From contig QZWS01000012.1 in assembly GCA_004114245.1 (NCBI GenBank), positions 1 through 44,798 of the forward strand: a DNA stretch of 44,798 nt, written 5' to 3'. The position numbers and the translations under genes were made by a program. Position 1 is the first letter of the stretch. Every line of letters starts with the position of its first letter. Positions 22,092 to 32,900 of the stretch are shown piece after piece. The notes beneath the pieces are model-generated. The model saw only the letters and a list, made by a program, of their open reading frames with translations, had not been told where the DNA came from and did not search any database. This DNA comes from Zoopage sp. CT-All (lineage: Eukaryota > Zoopagomycota > Zoopagomycetes > Zoopagales > Zoopagaceae).

Positions 22092-22585
22092 ATGACGGAC
22101 CTCGCCCACGCCAACGCCCACGCCAACGCAGACGCCAACGCAGATGCAGATGCAGATGCCAGCATAGACGCCGCCAACCCAAAACGTCGTGCCGTCCGCC
22201 GACGCCCAGCCAGGATCCTCACACGGATGCCGCCACCCACCACCTACTATGAGGAGGAATTCAAGGTCGAGGAGCTAGTCGCTCACCGCTGGCTCCCAGA
22301 CGGGAGCATCCAGTTCCTGGTCAAGTGGGTCGGTTACCCCACCTCTCAGAACACCTGGCNNNNNNNNNNNNNNNNNNNNNNNNNNNNNNNNNNNNNNNNN
22401 NNNNNNNNNNNNNNNNNNNNNNNNNNNNNNNNNNNNNNNNNNNNNNNNNNNNNNNNNNNAGCATCCAGTTCCTGGTCAAGTGGGTCGGTTACCCCACCTC
22501 TCAGAACACCTGGCAGACAGAGGCCGACCTGGCCAATGCCCCCGACTACCTCCATGAGTACAAGGAGGCAAGGGGACTAGCTTAA
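22092..22585 (+). CDS. Small stand-alone chromodomain protein (spans assembly gap)
   Basis: The plus-strand ORF starts MTDLAHANAHANADAN. It has an Ala/Asn/Asp repeat, a basic patch (KRRAVRRRPARILTR) and one chromodomain with YYEEEFKVEELVAHRWLPDG, FLVKWVGYPTSQNTW and NAPDYLHEYKE. The order of acidic entry, VKW-GYP, NTW and final helix is that of methyl-lysine-binding chromodomains and of chromodomains at the end of chromovirus integrases. No integrase or other domain is attached. The 100 N at 22360-22459 are flanked by an identical 55-bp sequence; if that is an overlap, the ORF is continuous and about 112 residues. A role in chromatin targeting of the element is inference. Confidence 0.72.
22360..22459. 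other. Assembly gap (100 N) with overlapping flanks
   Basis: Exactly 100 N, a placeholder length. The 55 bases before it (22305-22359) are repeated exactly at 22460-22514. The other chromodomain copy (32366 onward) has this segment once, so the gap probably represents an unmerged contig overlap rather than missing sequence. Confidence 0.85.
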
Positions 22586-22899
22586 ATAAATATGGTTTTT
22601 TTAAAGTTTTCGCACAAAATGTTCAATATCTGGTAGCAACAATGAGTAGCAGCATGTGGAAGTAGACAAGGGTTAATGACACAGACACAGGGATGAAGTA
22701 TGGTACCCAATGGTTTAGTCTGCAAAGGACGGTCTGTTCGCATTTCTTAGGTGCCATGAACGTATGGGAACCTTCATTGGTTGAATAACCGGCGAGAAAG
22801 AAATAAACGAACGTTCCTGTTATAGTCAGAAAAGATCTGTCTTCTTGTCTGGAACTCAAAGGTGGAGAGTGTGGGACATAAGTCCATGCACCTATGATA

Positions 22900-23380
22900 T
22901 AATAATGTGAATAGATCGTCCTTTGTAGGTCATGCGATACCATTGTCTGCGATTGGAGAGGCGCCATCGCTTCTAAAAGATCTTGGGCGACGACCAATGT
23001 CCTTGGACCACGATGTCGGCCACTGGGGCGCCTGCTAACGTTGCCAGTGTGCAGCCGAGGGCGCGGAGCTTAGGAGGTCTAACTCCAGGGAGCACCATCC
23101 TGCGCGTGATCGTGTACATGTGCTGCACACACTGATAGTCGCGCTGAGTAATGGCTTGTCAAATTCTTGGCGAAACGACCAAGGGTGTGATCTTGACCAG
23201 GATCCTGAGGAGGGGGCAGAGGTAGATCCACCGCGAGAGACTTTGTTCTGTAGGCTGTTTTAGCCTGCATTGGGTGGATCCCTGGGTCCGGATGGCGACT
23301 GATGCGGACGTACTTGGGTAACTTGATAATTCATTGCCTGTCTATCCGTTCCTTGGGGATCACAACCGCATATACCTACC
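22900..23380 (-). pseudogene. DIRS tyrosine recombinase remnant, C-terminal part
   Basis: The minus strand reads LRALGCTLATLAGAPVADIV and VQGHWSSPKIF then a stop. This corresponds to ARAIGSTAAIKQGASVDDVV and VHGNWSS in the 96-866 recombinase and contains the conserved HW of the catalytic region. Upstream frames (about 23079-23270) are shifted. Homology with the 33000-33380 region continues to about 23380. It is convergent with the chromodomain gene, whose stop is about 300 bp away. Confidence 0.65.
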
Positions 23381-23389
23381 CGAGCTTGG

Positions 23390-24720
23390 AAATGGTTTTG
23401 AATCGCTTGCTTTCAGCTCCTTGATATTGTGCGTGATCTTCAATGGTGTTCGCTCAATTGATAACCACGTATTGAACAACTCTAACGATGTACTGACATC
23501 CAGCAGTTTATTCACACGTTGACCTAGCAATGCCTTAGCTAAAAGGAAACTAATAAACCAGGGCCTGACTATCAAAGTCAGAAGAGTAACTGAGGGCAGA
23601 AAAAGTAGTATGGTGGGACGTTCTGACTACACATGATGCATGACATTCTCACGGCATGATCGTCGTATGGGGAGCATAAATGGCCTCGCGCCAGACCTTG
23701 CGATTCGACTGGTTGTCGGAATCGGCAGGGCATAGCTTGAAAGTTTCTGAAACCCTGTGAACGCTGATTGGACTCGTCATTCTTTTTTAAAGTCGAGCAA
23801 ACAAGACTGGCCGAGGGGGGAGGGAGATCCACATTCGGCTGAGCTACTGTCATCTGCGGCTTGTTTTGAAGGCTCTCATGCACTCCTACAGCGACGCGAG
23901 TTCTCACAACCCTCGAAAATTATGGCCTCATGTCCAGGCTCTCACATGAATCTAAAAAGACCTGGGTTGCGTGCTGCTGGACCAGATTGGCATCGGAGAA
24001 TGACCACAAGACCGAGATCAAGCTAATGGCGTCTCTGAGCATGCCTCGTTGGAAGAGATCCAAAGGTTTCCGCTTTTCGCGAACGCTCATGCTCGTGCTA
24101 GCGCTTGGAAGAGTAGTGGTACCTGAAAAGAAGGGTGCCTGAGTCTGCATAGCGCAATCTTGCAGGCCATGTTGAACCAAAACAAGATGTCTCTCGAGCT
24201 CAACTTGAGAGACTCACTTCACTGGTTGAGTGGTATGCTGAGTTGGCACCTCACGTTGGGCTGGGATGACTTTTATCCGAGTGATCTACATATTCGGGCT
24301 AGCCTTGATACCGGCAGTGTAACCCCATTCACAATGGCCCCACGATGCCTTGCTGCTCCTCGGCGACATCATTGGCATACGGTCTGTTGATTCGGTTTTG
24401 AGGTTTTGAAGGTAATAAGTTTGGGAATCGACTACATTCAAGATCACATCTTGCTGCGACCGAGCGAAGTCGTTTATTCCACAGACTAGACACGCAGTCC
24501 CTCTTTGCGTTACACAAGGATATCACGCTCGTACCCGTTCCTTCGCAGCAAAGAGGACGTCTTGGATGATCTTATGATGCGTGGCTAAATTTTTACCCCG
24601 GCTACCGTTTTCGCTCGCGCCGAGGGAATTCAATGAACCGCAGCCCGGTAGTCCCCTTAAAGCATGTGTTTAAGTTGACCGACCACCTGATTGAACGTTC
24701 CAATTGTTCCGTCACCCTTC
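23390..24720. other. Gene-free stretch
   Basis: Short frames only, with no domain or repeat match to the rest of the window. It may contain further decayed DIRS sequence at its left end that is too diverged to recognise. Confidence 0.4.
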
Positions 24721-24721
24721 A

Positions 24722-24734
24722 ATGGCATAAATAC
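24722..24734 (+). promoter_or_regulatory. TATA-like element of the 25-kb gene
   Basis: GGCATAAATACCA lies about 190 bp upstream of the proposed start at 24920. Confidence 0.35.
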
Positions 24735-24919
24735 CACTCCGAAGTAACCTGTCTCTCTCTCTTCTTTAATACCACACGCGTTTGCAAATATCATAAGCCA
24801 GCAAAGCCACCCATTCCGATCCTAGTCGTCTATCATCAGCCTCTACAACATCTCGCTATTCTCTTCCTCTTTCGCATTGCTCTCTTGATCTCAAGCCTCC
24901 TGACCACGTTCTTCCTCCC

Positions 24920-25800
24920 ATGTCTAGTGCAGTAAGAATCTGTTCAGTCAACCAGATGATGAAACGATTACAGCCCACACTAATATCCTTTCACGTTTTC
25001 GTTCTAAATCCGAATTTGTCCAGAATAACATGGTGGAGATCAGCACTTTTGCTGACGGAAGGTTGGTCCCTTACGATACGATCCAGCATTGGGAGGCAAA
25101 GCGTCTCGCTAGTGTCAATAGTTTTTTCATTCACCGTCTGCTCAAAATGAGTATCGACGATGGACAAGAGATCACTATGGAAGATAAGCGCCAGCAGCTG
25201 GCTGAGCTCAAGCTTAAGCTCGGCGACGACAAGGTGCGCCAAACTCTGAGCGTGTACCTGGCCCTGGCTCAGGTCATGTTACTTATCGTCAGCGTTCTCT
25301 CGTTTGGTCGACGAAAATTCAGTGTTGTCGAGACAGTTATCACAGGCACCGATATGGATCCAGCCGTGTTTCTGGCCAGGCTTGAGCGCATCTTTCTCAA
25401 CAGTGACGATGAGCACAAGAAGATGTGCTTTAAGGCCTGCCCCGACCACTATCTGATCAGCATGACAAATGACAACTCCTTAGAGATCATCGAGACCACT
25501 GGTGGATCACCTTTGCCAGCCCAGTTTTTCTTCCGTCAGGGCGACGAGGAAGGGATGCGCTCAGAGCGAGATTCTACCTACGATGTGCAGATGCATGGTG
25601 CGGTCCGAACCAAAAATGGCACTGTCTTTGGTGCGTTAAGGCACCAGATCCGCACGGAGCCCAATGGTGCTGGTCTGCGCGTCAAGCTCTTGATTGAGTT
25701 TCCAGGATTGGTGCCCAACTATATGATTCGCCAGCATCAGGTTCATTTGATGTGCGAGTTCAGCCACTGGTTCAGAGACGTGCTCGCCATGCATTCATGA
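24920..25800 (+). CDS. Uncharacterised protein with one predicted membrane segment
   Basis: Proposed model: micro-exon 24920-24931 (ATG TCT AGT GCA), a 92-nt intron (24932-25023; GTAAGA..TCCAG), then exon 2 at 25024-25800, giving 262 residues. A start at the in-frame ATG 25030 (256 residues) is the alternative. The protein has a hydrophobic stretch at about 78-99 (LSVYLALAQVMLLIVSVLSF) preceded by a charged helix (KRQQLAELKLKLGDDKVR). A soluble C-terminal half of about 150 residues contains FKACPDHYLISM, IEFPGLVPNYMI and CEFSHWFRDVL. I do not recognise the family. Codon use and long uninterrupted coding indicate a real gene. Confidence 0.75.
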
Positions 25801-26730
25801 TGGATAAAGACTCGTCATTGTTAAGACCTTCGTCGTTTAACATTTGTGTTCATCCTTGCGCCTCTCCTTTATTTTCTTCAATGAGTCTTCTACTAGACTT
25901 TTCAGCATGAAGTGAACTTTCTTGGCGCCCCACATCCTTTCCTACCCTGCTCTTTTTGGCGCATCTCTTCTTTTTCAGTCAATGTATATCTGCCATATTG
26001 GCTCCTGCCCCCAATAAAACCCCCTCTTGTTCTCGTTGACTTCAGTCCACCAGTTGGTATTGTAAATTCGCCTTTAGAAAACACTAGGCACTTCTCGTAA
26101 ACCCACGCATGACTTCTTCGCTGGAGCTCACACCGATGTGATTTGTACTACAAAAGGACTAACGGGTCCAAAAGTGACAGGCCATTTGCTGACCTCACCC
26201 TCTGATCGAGCGGCCCTTGCTGACTTCCGTCCACTTGTTACCTGTGAAAGTCCACCTCCAGAGAATATCACACATTCAATCTTACTGAGCCCAAAAACAC
26301 AACCGGACAGCCGGGCGATTGTCACCACCTTAAACGCTCCAAATTGTTCAAGCCCTCCCGCAACAGCGCAACCTGATGATAGACGGACTACAGATGAGGA
26401 CGCCGCCTGAAATGAACAGGTGGCTGACCTGGTTGGGTAGCTACGCTTGCAGGAACTGCACCTCGTCCGAGATCAGCAATATGCACGTGCGGTCTTGTTG
26501 TCGAGAATCAGGACCCTATTCAGCTGCTGAAGCGATCACAACGAGCGCAAGCACCACCGCTGCAACAACCACAGCGACCACCACCACAGCAACAGCAACT
26601 TCCGCTGTAGCAGTACATCATGCGTAAAGGTAGGCGTTTAAAATGTGAGTTGTTGGTTTCTGGAAGCTTACAACATCCCCAAAGAAACGCTCTCTATTTT
26701 TGTCTTCCACATGTCCGAAGGCGTAACACG
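25801..26730. other. Intergenic region
   Basis: It contains the 3' flank of the 25-kb gene and unassigned sequence. Near 26520-26610 there is an ACC/ACA-rich tract (Thr/Ala-rich in translation), preceded by a broken plus-strand reading (LQELHLVRDQQYARAVLLSR). No gene can be supported. Confidence 0.4.
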
Positions 26731-28240
26731 TACCTGTGCGGGCTGCGAGAGAGTGATGATTGAGTGGGACAATGGCATCCTAAGATCTGCAGCTGCCATC
26801 AGCTCAGCAGACCCACAGCGCATCTATGACAGTGCCTCCCCTTCCCCGTCGCGCTACTTGTTTTCCTCACTCGCTCACCCAGTCTCTCACCTAGACACAC
26901 AGACACACTCACGTAACGCACCACACATGGACACCTAGACAAATAGACACATAGACAAATAGACACATAGACACATAGACACAAAGACACATAGACACAT
27001 AGACACACACACAGTACTCATTCAATCACACAGACAAACACCCGGGCACACTAGCTTGATACCAAAAACCACCGGTCCATTCAACTACCCACACATAGAC
27101 ATACATGTAGACACATAGACGCACGGACGCAACCACCACCAATTCCTCTGCAATCGCCACCACCACCACTGTAACCGCAGCCACTGCCACTGCGACAGCC
27201 ACAGCCCCCATGACAATCTATCACCATTACGTTCAAATCGTTGCTGTCTGCTCTCAGCCTTTATAAGCCGCGAAGGCAGACGCCAGATGACACGAACAAC
27301 ATTCCGGGATCGCGATGGCGAGCAACACAATACGCTGTTTTTTTTTCTGAGGAAGGCTAAGGTCCTGAGTCCAAGCAGGTCTGACAGGTATTAGCGACTC
27401 TAGGACGGCAGGCTCATGAGTTATTGGTGCAAGTGGCAGGTAGATACCTCTACCGAGAGACTAGCCTGGAGGCGATGCACATGGAGCTGCATCTGCACAG
27501 TGTCGTAATACCACACAGGCCAAATGTCGAGGTGCAGGTTATCGGCAAGTCCAGGGGGGCCGCAGGTCCAGAAGGGCGATTGAGGGCGATGATGACGAGC
27601 AAAGCCAACAGAAGCGGTAGCTATTTTTTTTTTTTTTTGATTTTCTCCAAGCTTTTTATCTTTCTTTCCTCTTGCATTTTTTTCGGAAATAAACATTTTG
27701 CGTATCCGCTGTCCATATCCGTTACACCTATTACTCCTTCGAATTCATTCGCAAGTTCATAGTACTTGAGAGGATAAAGAAAATACCAATAGCTAACAGT
27801 GCATGCAGATTGCGTGCAAATACACTGACTGAATTTTGATGGACTTTGCCTTGGTGAACGTTTTTTGTGCGCCAGCAGCTTCACTTAAAGTTCATCGGAA
27901 TAACAGTCGAGTTTTGCATGGAAATCACATAGGAGGGTCTGTCCTTTTTCCGTATATGTATTTTTTTTTGAACGGTCCCTGGATGCTTGGTCTATTCACT
28001 TTTTGTCACAGCATAGCACTATCTCAGAAATGAGCCGTGCACTTGCTTTGCTCTTGCTGAATCCTGACCCTTGCCTGCTCCTGGTCCATGCTTCTCCCTG
28101 GTGCATGCCCGCTCCTGATCCGTGCGTCTTCCTGATCCATGCCTCCTCCTGGTCCATCCTTCCTCCTGATCCATGGTTCCTCCTAGTCCATGCTATGTCC
28201 TGATCCATGCCTCCTCCTGGACCATGCTTCCTCCTGGTTC
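26731..28240. repeat. Dispersed repeat family 1, copy B
   Basis: It starts TACCTGTGCGGGCTGCGAGA, matching copy A from 4274. The order is common 5' motif, ACACATAG-type octamer array (about 26890-27010), CCACCA-rich tract, ORF remnant (frameshifted; MELHLHSVVI kept), T-rich tract and the tail CGCTGTCCATATCCGTTACA. It then continues beyond copy A's end with sequence shared with copy C (GCATGCAGATTRCGTGCAAATACACTGACTG) and into a short 17-bp minisatellite array (28065-28240). Confidence 0.8.
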
Positions 28241-28744
28241 CAATACAAGGGCAATATGGACACCGTACAGCATACTCAAGAAAATCAAAGAGCACTCAAA
28301 TGCCTTGTCTTCTATCTTCTTTTTTTGACCCTGACAAAGATCCTTGTCTCCACTTCCTTAACGTCCAAGGAAGGTGTTCTCAGGCGTGATCAGTTGTGCC
28401 TTGAGCCAAGCAAGAACGCTTCCCGAAATCTTATAGGTCACCTATCGGACTTTTACTGAGAACGCGACGCTTTCCTCATGACCAAGAGCTATGTTCTGTT
28501 TCCACTATTGTGCATTGACTCTGGAAAAACCCTTGAAACCTGACATCACCGCACCCTGCGCGTTCATCTTCCCAGAGGCGGAAGACTCAGCTCAACTTGA
28601 ACTTGAAATTCCTGACAAAGGTTTCATTGGCTTCAGTGTCGCTATTGCTAGCCTGCAGAGGGTGGTCTGTCACGCATCCGTCAACAACGACGCCGTCATC
28701 TTGCTTCTCAAGTTCATTCACTGAAGGAGGCGATGGTCGATTTC

Positions 28745-31175
28745 GGATGGCTTCTTCTTTCCGACTAGAGTTGATAATCTCAAGATACCCCACGCACTGA
28801 CATCTCCGTCTGCACCACCAGTGACCATCGACCTAACAAGCTGTAGGTCAAACGACGACCAGGAGACTAACGGGTCCCAGCTAAAACTCTTTACGCCTCC
28901 GACATTGTGATCCTACCGACCGACTTCCTAGCCTGTAGTCAATGATCTTTCGCAGCAGGATTGAGCCACTGATGATCCGGAGATAATGTCACGCATGTAT
29001 GCTCGCTCGTTGAAATAGTAACTGCAAGACATGCAGACGCTTGCCTTCAACAAGATCCCAAATGTGAAGGCGATTAGAAGCCAAGCCTCGCTGATATTTA
29101 TCAGAGACGTTTTCAAGGAGAGCAGGACTTGAGTCGCAGCTAACAGAGAAAACACCGCTGCCACTGTCACTACCACCTGGAAGAGAGATGAGCAAGGATT
29201 TGCCACATTCCATATCCATAGTAAAGACACATCTCCTTGTAGTCGTGTCTCAAACACCAATGGTGCCAGCGGAGAAGGGCATAACGGATGATCCCGTCCT
29301 GCGAAACTCATGCGCGGTAACATTGGGATTTCCGAACTCGGCATGAGTGAGCAGACGCATTCGCTGGTCCGTCTGCTGTCGTAAACCAATGCGCTGCTTC
29401 GACCGACCACAGCCACCTGATCATCGCGCGTCGCTGAAAACGAAAGTTTCTCAATAAACAATCCAATCCTGTTTGAACGCGATGCTCCATGATCCATGAG
29501 ACCTGTGTGCCATTTCCAGATCTCCAGCTCGCCGTCAAGTCTTCAAGTCCGATAATTCCACCATCCCAGGAGAGGGCAGCACAATGAACGGTGACTGGTT
29601 CTGTACTTCACTCATACAAGACCTGCTCGTGGAGACATCCCAAATATTGATGGTACGATCGACTATATGGCCAAGCCTTGTCCACAACGGTCTAGCCCTG
29701 TCCGTAACAACCTAGCCCTGTCCGCAGGGAGATGCCTCTGTAATTGTCGGGACGCTGACATCCTTGCTGTGAATCGTTCTTCCCGTCTCCTTCTCCCAAA
29801 TCCGGATAAAGTCCGTACAGCGAGATATGATATGATGCCCTCCTGGCAAGCAGATAATTTGATCCACCTCAAGGACATGTCGGCTGGACCGTTGCTGGGA
29901 TTGTAGCTGTTGTTCATGTTGCTGTTGCCGTCGAATATTCCAAAGGCGAATCGTCCTATCAATCTTCTGGAGGCAAATTGGGCGCCATCGGGCGTGTATT
30001 GAACGCACAACACCGTGGAGAAGTGTCCATGAAGAACGGGGCCAAGGCTACCGGTCTTGATGCCCCATAGGCGAATTGTCTTGTCAGCGCCTGCAACTGC
30101 CAGCTACTGGTCATCAGGACTGAAAGCAACGCCGTAGTGCATTCCGGAATGACCGATAAGAGTTTGGCCTTGGAGACGAGTGCTCATGGGTCCAAGGATC
30201 TCGATCAGATCCTGCCCGTGCAAATAACCGGGGGGTGCGTTTTGCAGCAGCTGGGCAAGACCTTGTAAGGCTCCGGTGTCCAGGATGCGAGATCCTTCGA
30301 TGTTATTGAGGAATAGACCGAGAAGAAACCGGAAGTCGTCCTCTTGAAGGACAGGGACAAGGCAGAGCACTTCAGCAATGGCCTTCTAGTCCTTGATCTC
30401 GTCCCGCGTAAAAGCAAGAATCACGCATCGCCAATGCCGTCAAGCGTGCCTTTTCCTCGCCGTTCCACTCCGTGTCCATGAGCCACCTGTTGGCGACAGG
30501 AGGGTCGACGGCATGGTGTGGAAATGATGCGGAACCTTGCTGCAACAGCCCAAGACAAGAGACGAGCTGAGGGGTGTCTGCCAAACGAGTGTCAGGTTCA
30601 AGGAATGTCCAAGGTAGGGCTGGAGGGGCGATATCGACAGGTAAGATGCCGTAAGCGAGTGTGGCGATATCGACCAGAGGCTTCCTATCGAGGTTGTCGT
30701 TCTTTGTTGCTGGTAAAGGATCCTCTGGTCCGCTAGGTTGAATGAGTTGATCAGAATCGCAGATTAGTCTGTCAGACCGGCTCGTTTCTTGGTGGTATGG
30801 AAAACTTCAATTTGTGATGAACATGCCTAACCCCAATTCTCGGCTCTTCTGCGACTCTTCTTTACGCGATCGGGATAGCCGAGGTCGGCGACGAGGTTGG
30901 CATGATCCAAGTAGGCTCCTGCATACTCTCGATGAAGGCGTTGGTGAAGAGCTTGATCATCGTCGGTCGCAATGAAAGTGATGCTCCAAGGCGGTCTGAG
31001 AGTCTTTCTCAATTGCGCGAGGAATGTATCGACATACTCGCAGAGAGCCAGTTGAATGCTCGGCTCGTGGGACTCTTGCGCAGTGTTGATCAAGAGCCGA
31101 ATGAGTTCCAAGGCGTGTGGGACCTGCAGCGAGTGGCTCCTGTAGCCTCCAGAGCGGAACATGACTAGTTGCAAA
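28745..31175 (-). pseudogene. STAND/WD40 family pseudogene lacking the NTPase core
   Basis: The minus strand reads, in order: an N-terminal helical region (30827-31174; HALELIRLLINTAQES, DQALHQRLHREYAGAYLDHA); a linker with IATLAYGILPVDIAPPALPW and LADTPQLVSCLGLLQ (about 30550-30700); a segment with GALQGLAQLLQNAPPGYLHG (30104-30370); then WD40 blades. The blades include GHSGMHYGVAFSPDDQ, an in-frame TAG at 30104, ADKTIRLWGI, VQYTPDGAQFA, and further ones to about 28780 (VKSFSWDPL, VTGGADGDVSAWG). Stops and at least four frameshifts break it. In the relatives I know, a P-loop NTPase module lies between the helical N-terminus and the propeller; here no Walker motif is present and the parts abut. 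Such proteins are thought to act in self/non-self or death responses. Confidence 0.72.
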
Positions 31176-31179
31176 GGGC

Positions 31180-31596
31180 TTTTCTCCTGTCCTTTCTGTC
31201 AATGGCCAGCCTGGTTGCAGAAAGGGCAGAGAAAAGGCTGGGGAGGTGTTGTGAGCTCATGGACAAAGAGAGTCGGTATTGAGGAGACTCGCGGTGGGTG
31301 GATACGCGAAGGAGGACCTGTCGAGTCGACTAGAAGGGGATGGGGTGCATGGGTGGATGCGCCAAGGATGGCTGTTGGCTCGAGTGGAAGCGGATGAATT
31401 GCATCAAATTAACTGCGCTGGATGGGATTGAGGGGGGAATGTGGCGAGAGGAAGGGGCTATGTCGTTTTGTTCCTCAGTGGATGCAGGGCTGGCTGTGAG
31501 AGTGAGAGAGCGTGTGATTGTGATGGAGCATATAGAAGAAAGTGAGAGTGAGAAGGACGGCGAAGGTGGACCTGGGTTTCTTCCCCCCCAGCCAAT

Positions 31597-31635
<39 letters not shown>

Positions 31636-31640
31636 TCTTG
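31180..31640. repeat. Duplicated STAND 5' region, copy 2
   Basis: Immediately upstream (minus-strand sense) of the STAND pseudogene and homologous to 10080-10560. It likely held the promoter and first exon; a TTTGCAACTAG acceptor-like site precedes the first recognised coding at about 31170. It ends in a homopolymer A run. Confidence 0.5.
31598..31632 (+). repeat. Poly(A) homopolymer
   Basis: Run of about 33 A after CCAGCCAATC. It may be a retroposition scar or just a slippage-prone tract. Confidence 0.8.
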
Positions 31641-31819
31641 TGAGGAAGAAAAGCCCTTCTTATCCTAATGCCTTGAGCCTAGCGATAGCGACGCTGGAGC
31701 CTGTCTGGCATCTGAGGATGCCCTCCCTCTACACGATGCAAAACCGCAAAAGGAGCACTCCATAAAGCACTGCAGTGTATCTGCTGAGTGAAACGAGAGG
31801 CCGAGAGAGGGAGAGAGAG

Positions 31820-32900
31820 TTGTAGTGCGACTATGGTGACGAGGATGCGAGAGAGACATGAAGGAGGTGTGGCCAATGGTAGTACAGGATTCTCAGCTGC
31901 CATCAGCATGTCTGTACCCCGTCCCTAGCCACCTTCCAGCGCGCTTTTCAGCGCTGTGTGGCCGTCCTTTTCCTCTACCCTCAACACTCCACTCGCCCAC
32001 TCGTCCACCTGCTGCTCCCACAATCCCTGCTAGCCCCCACTGTCCCTAGCCACCACGACGCCCTGGTCTTTCCTTCACCAGGTATGCATGCAGCCAAGAC
32101 AGGGATCGCGCTAATCGCCAACCACAATGAAAAGCGCCACCAAACTAACCTGTCAACGTGTACGTTTTCTCAATCGACAACGCAACACCAACAAACAGAT
32201 GGCCGACCCAGCCAACGCCAACGCCAACGCCGCCAACCCAAGACGTCGTCCGGTCCGGCGATACCCAACCAGGATCCTCATACGGGCGCACCCCCCCCCA
32301 CAGCCTACTATGAGGAGGAGTACGAGGTGGAGGAGCCAGTCGCTCACCGCTGACTCCCAGACGGAAGCATCCAGTTCCTGGTCAAGTGGGTCGGTTACCC
32401 CACCTCTCAGAACACCTGGCAGACAGAGGCCGACCTGGCCAATGCCCCCGATTGCCTCCGTGATTACAAGGAGGCAAGGGGACTAGCTTAAATAAATATG
32501 GTGTTTTTTTAAGACTCGCAAAATATTCAATAATTGGTAGCAACAATGACTAGCACAGCATCTGGCAGTAGACAAGGGTTGATGACACACATACAGGGAT
32601 GAAGTATGGTACCGAATGATCTAGTCTACAAAGAAAGGTCTGTTCGCATTGTCATAGGTGCCATGGACGTATGTGAACCTTGATTTGTTGAATAGCCGGC
32701 GGGAAAGAATGAGACGAACGTTCCTGTTATTGTCAGAGAAGATCTCTGTCTTCTTGTCTGAAGCTCAAGGGTCAAGAGTGTGGGACATATGTCCACGGCA
32801 CCTATGATATGACAATCTTAATAGATCGTCTTTTGTATCACATCCCGTACGATTGTCTACGGTTGGAGTGGCGCCATTCCTTCTACAAGATCTTGGCCAA
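31820..32900 (+). repeat. Chromodomain-bearing repeat unit, copy 2
   Basis: Second copy of the 21665-22990 unit in the same orientation, including the GATTCTCAGCTGCCATCAGC motif, the ORF, AATAAATATGG and the 3' region leading into a convergent DIRS remnant. Confidence 0.75.
32199..32491 (+). pseudogene. Chromodomain protein pseudogene
   Basis: It starts MADPANANANAANPRRRPVR, with a shorter Ala/Asn repeat than copy 1. A cytosine homopolymer near 32290-32300 shifts the frame into YYEEEYEVEEPVAHR. There a TGA at 32351-32353 stands where copy 1 has TGG (Trp). The rest of the chromodomain (FLVKWVGYPTSQNTW) and the C-terminus are still clean. Two lesions and otherwise high similarity suggest recent loss. 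Confidence 0.75.

Larger units (their letters stand above)
21665..22990 (+). repeat. Chromodomain-bearing repeat unit, copy 1
   Basis: Colinear with 31820-32900: 5' region with GGTTCTCAGCTGCCATCAGC, leader, chromodomain ORF, AATAAATATGG just after the stop, and a 400-bp 3' region. The 3' region runs without a break into a minus-strand DIRS recombinase remnant in both copies. The shared DNA thus covers both the plus-strand ORF and the convergent recombinase end. Confidence 0.75.

Noticed and set aside
28745-31175. A functional STAND immune-type gene
   Set aside because: An in-frame TAG at 30104, several frameshifts and the missing NTPase region make it a relic.
31598-31632. Poly(A) as proof of a recent retroposed gene
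   Set aside because: No target-site duplication or processed-gene structure is visible upstream, and the homologous copy at 10.5 kb has only a short A run.
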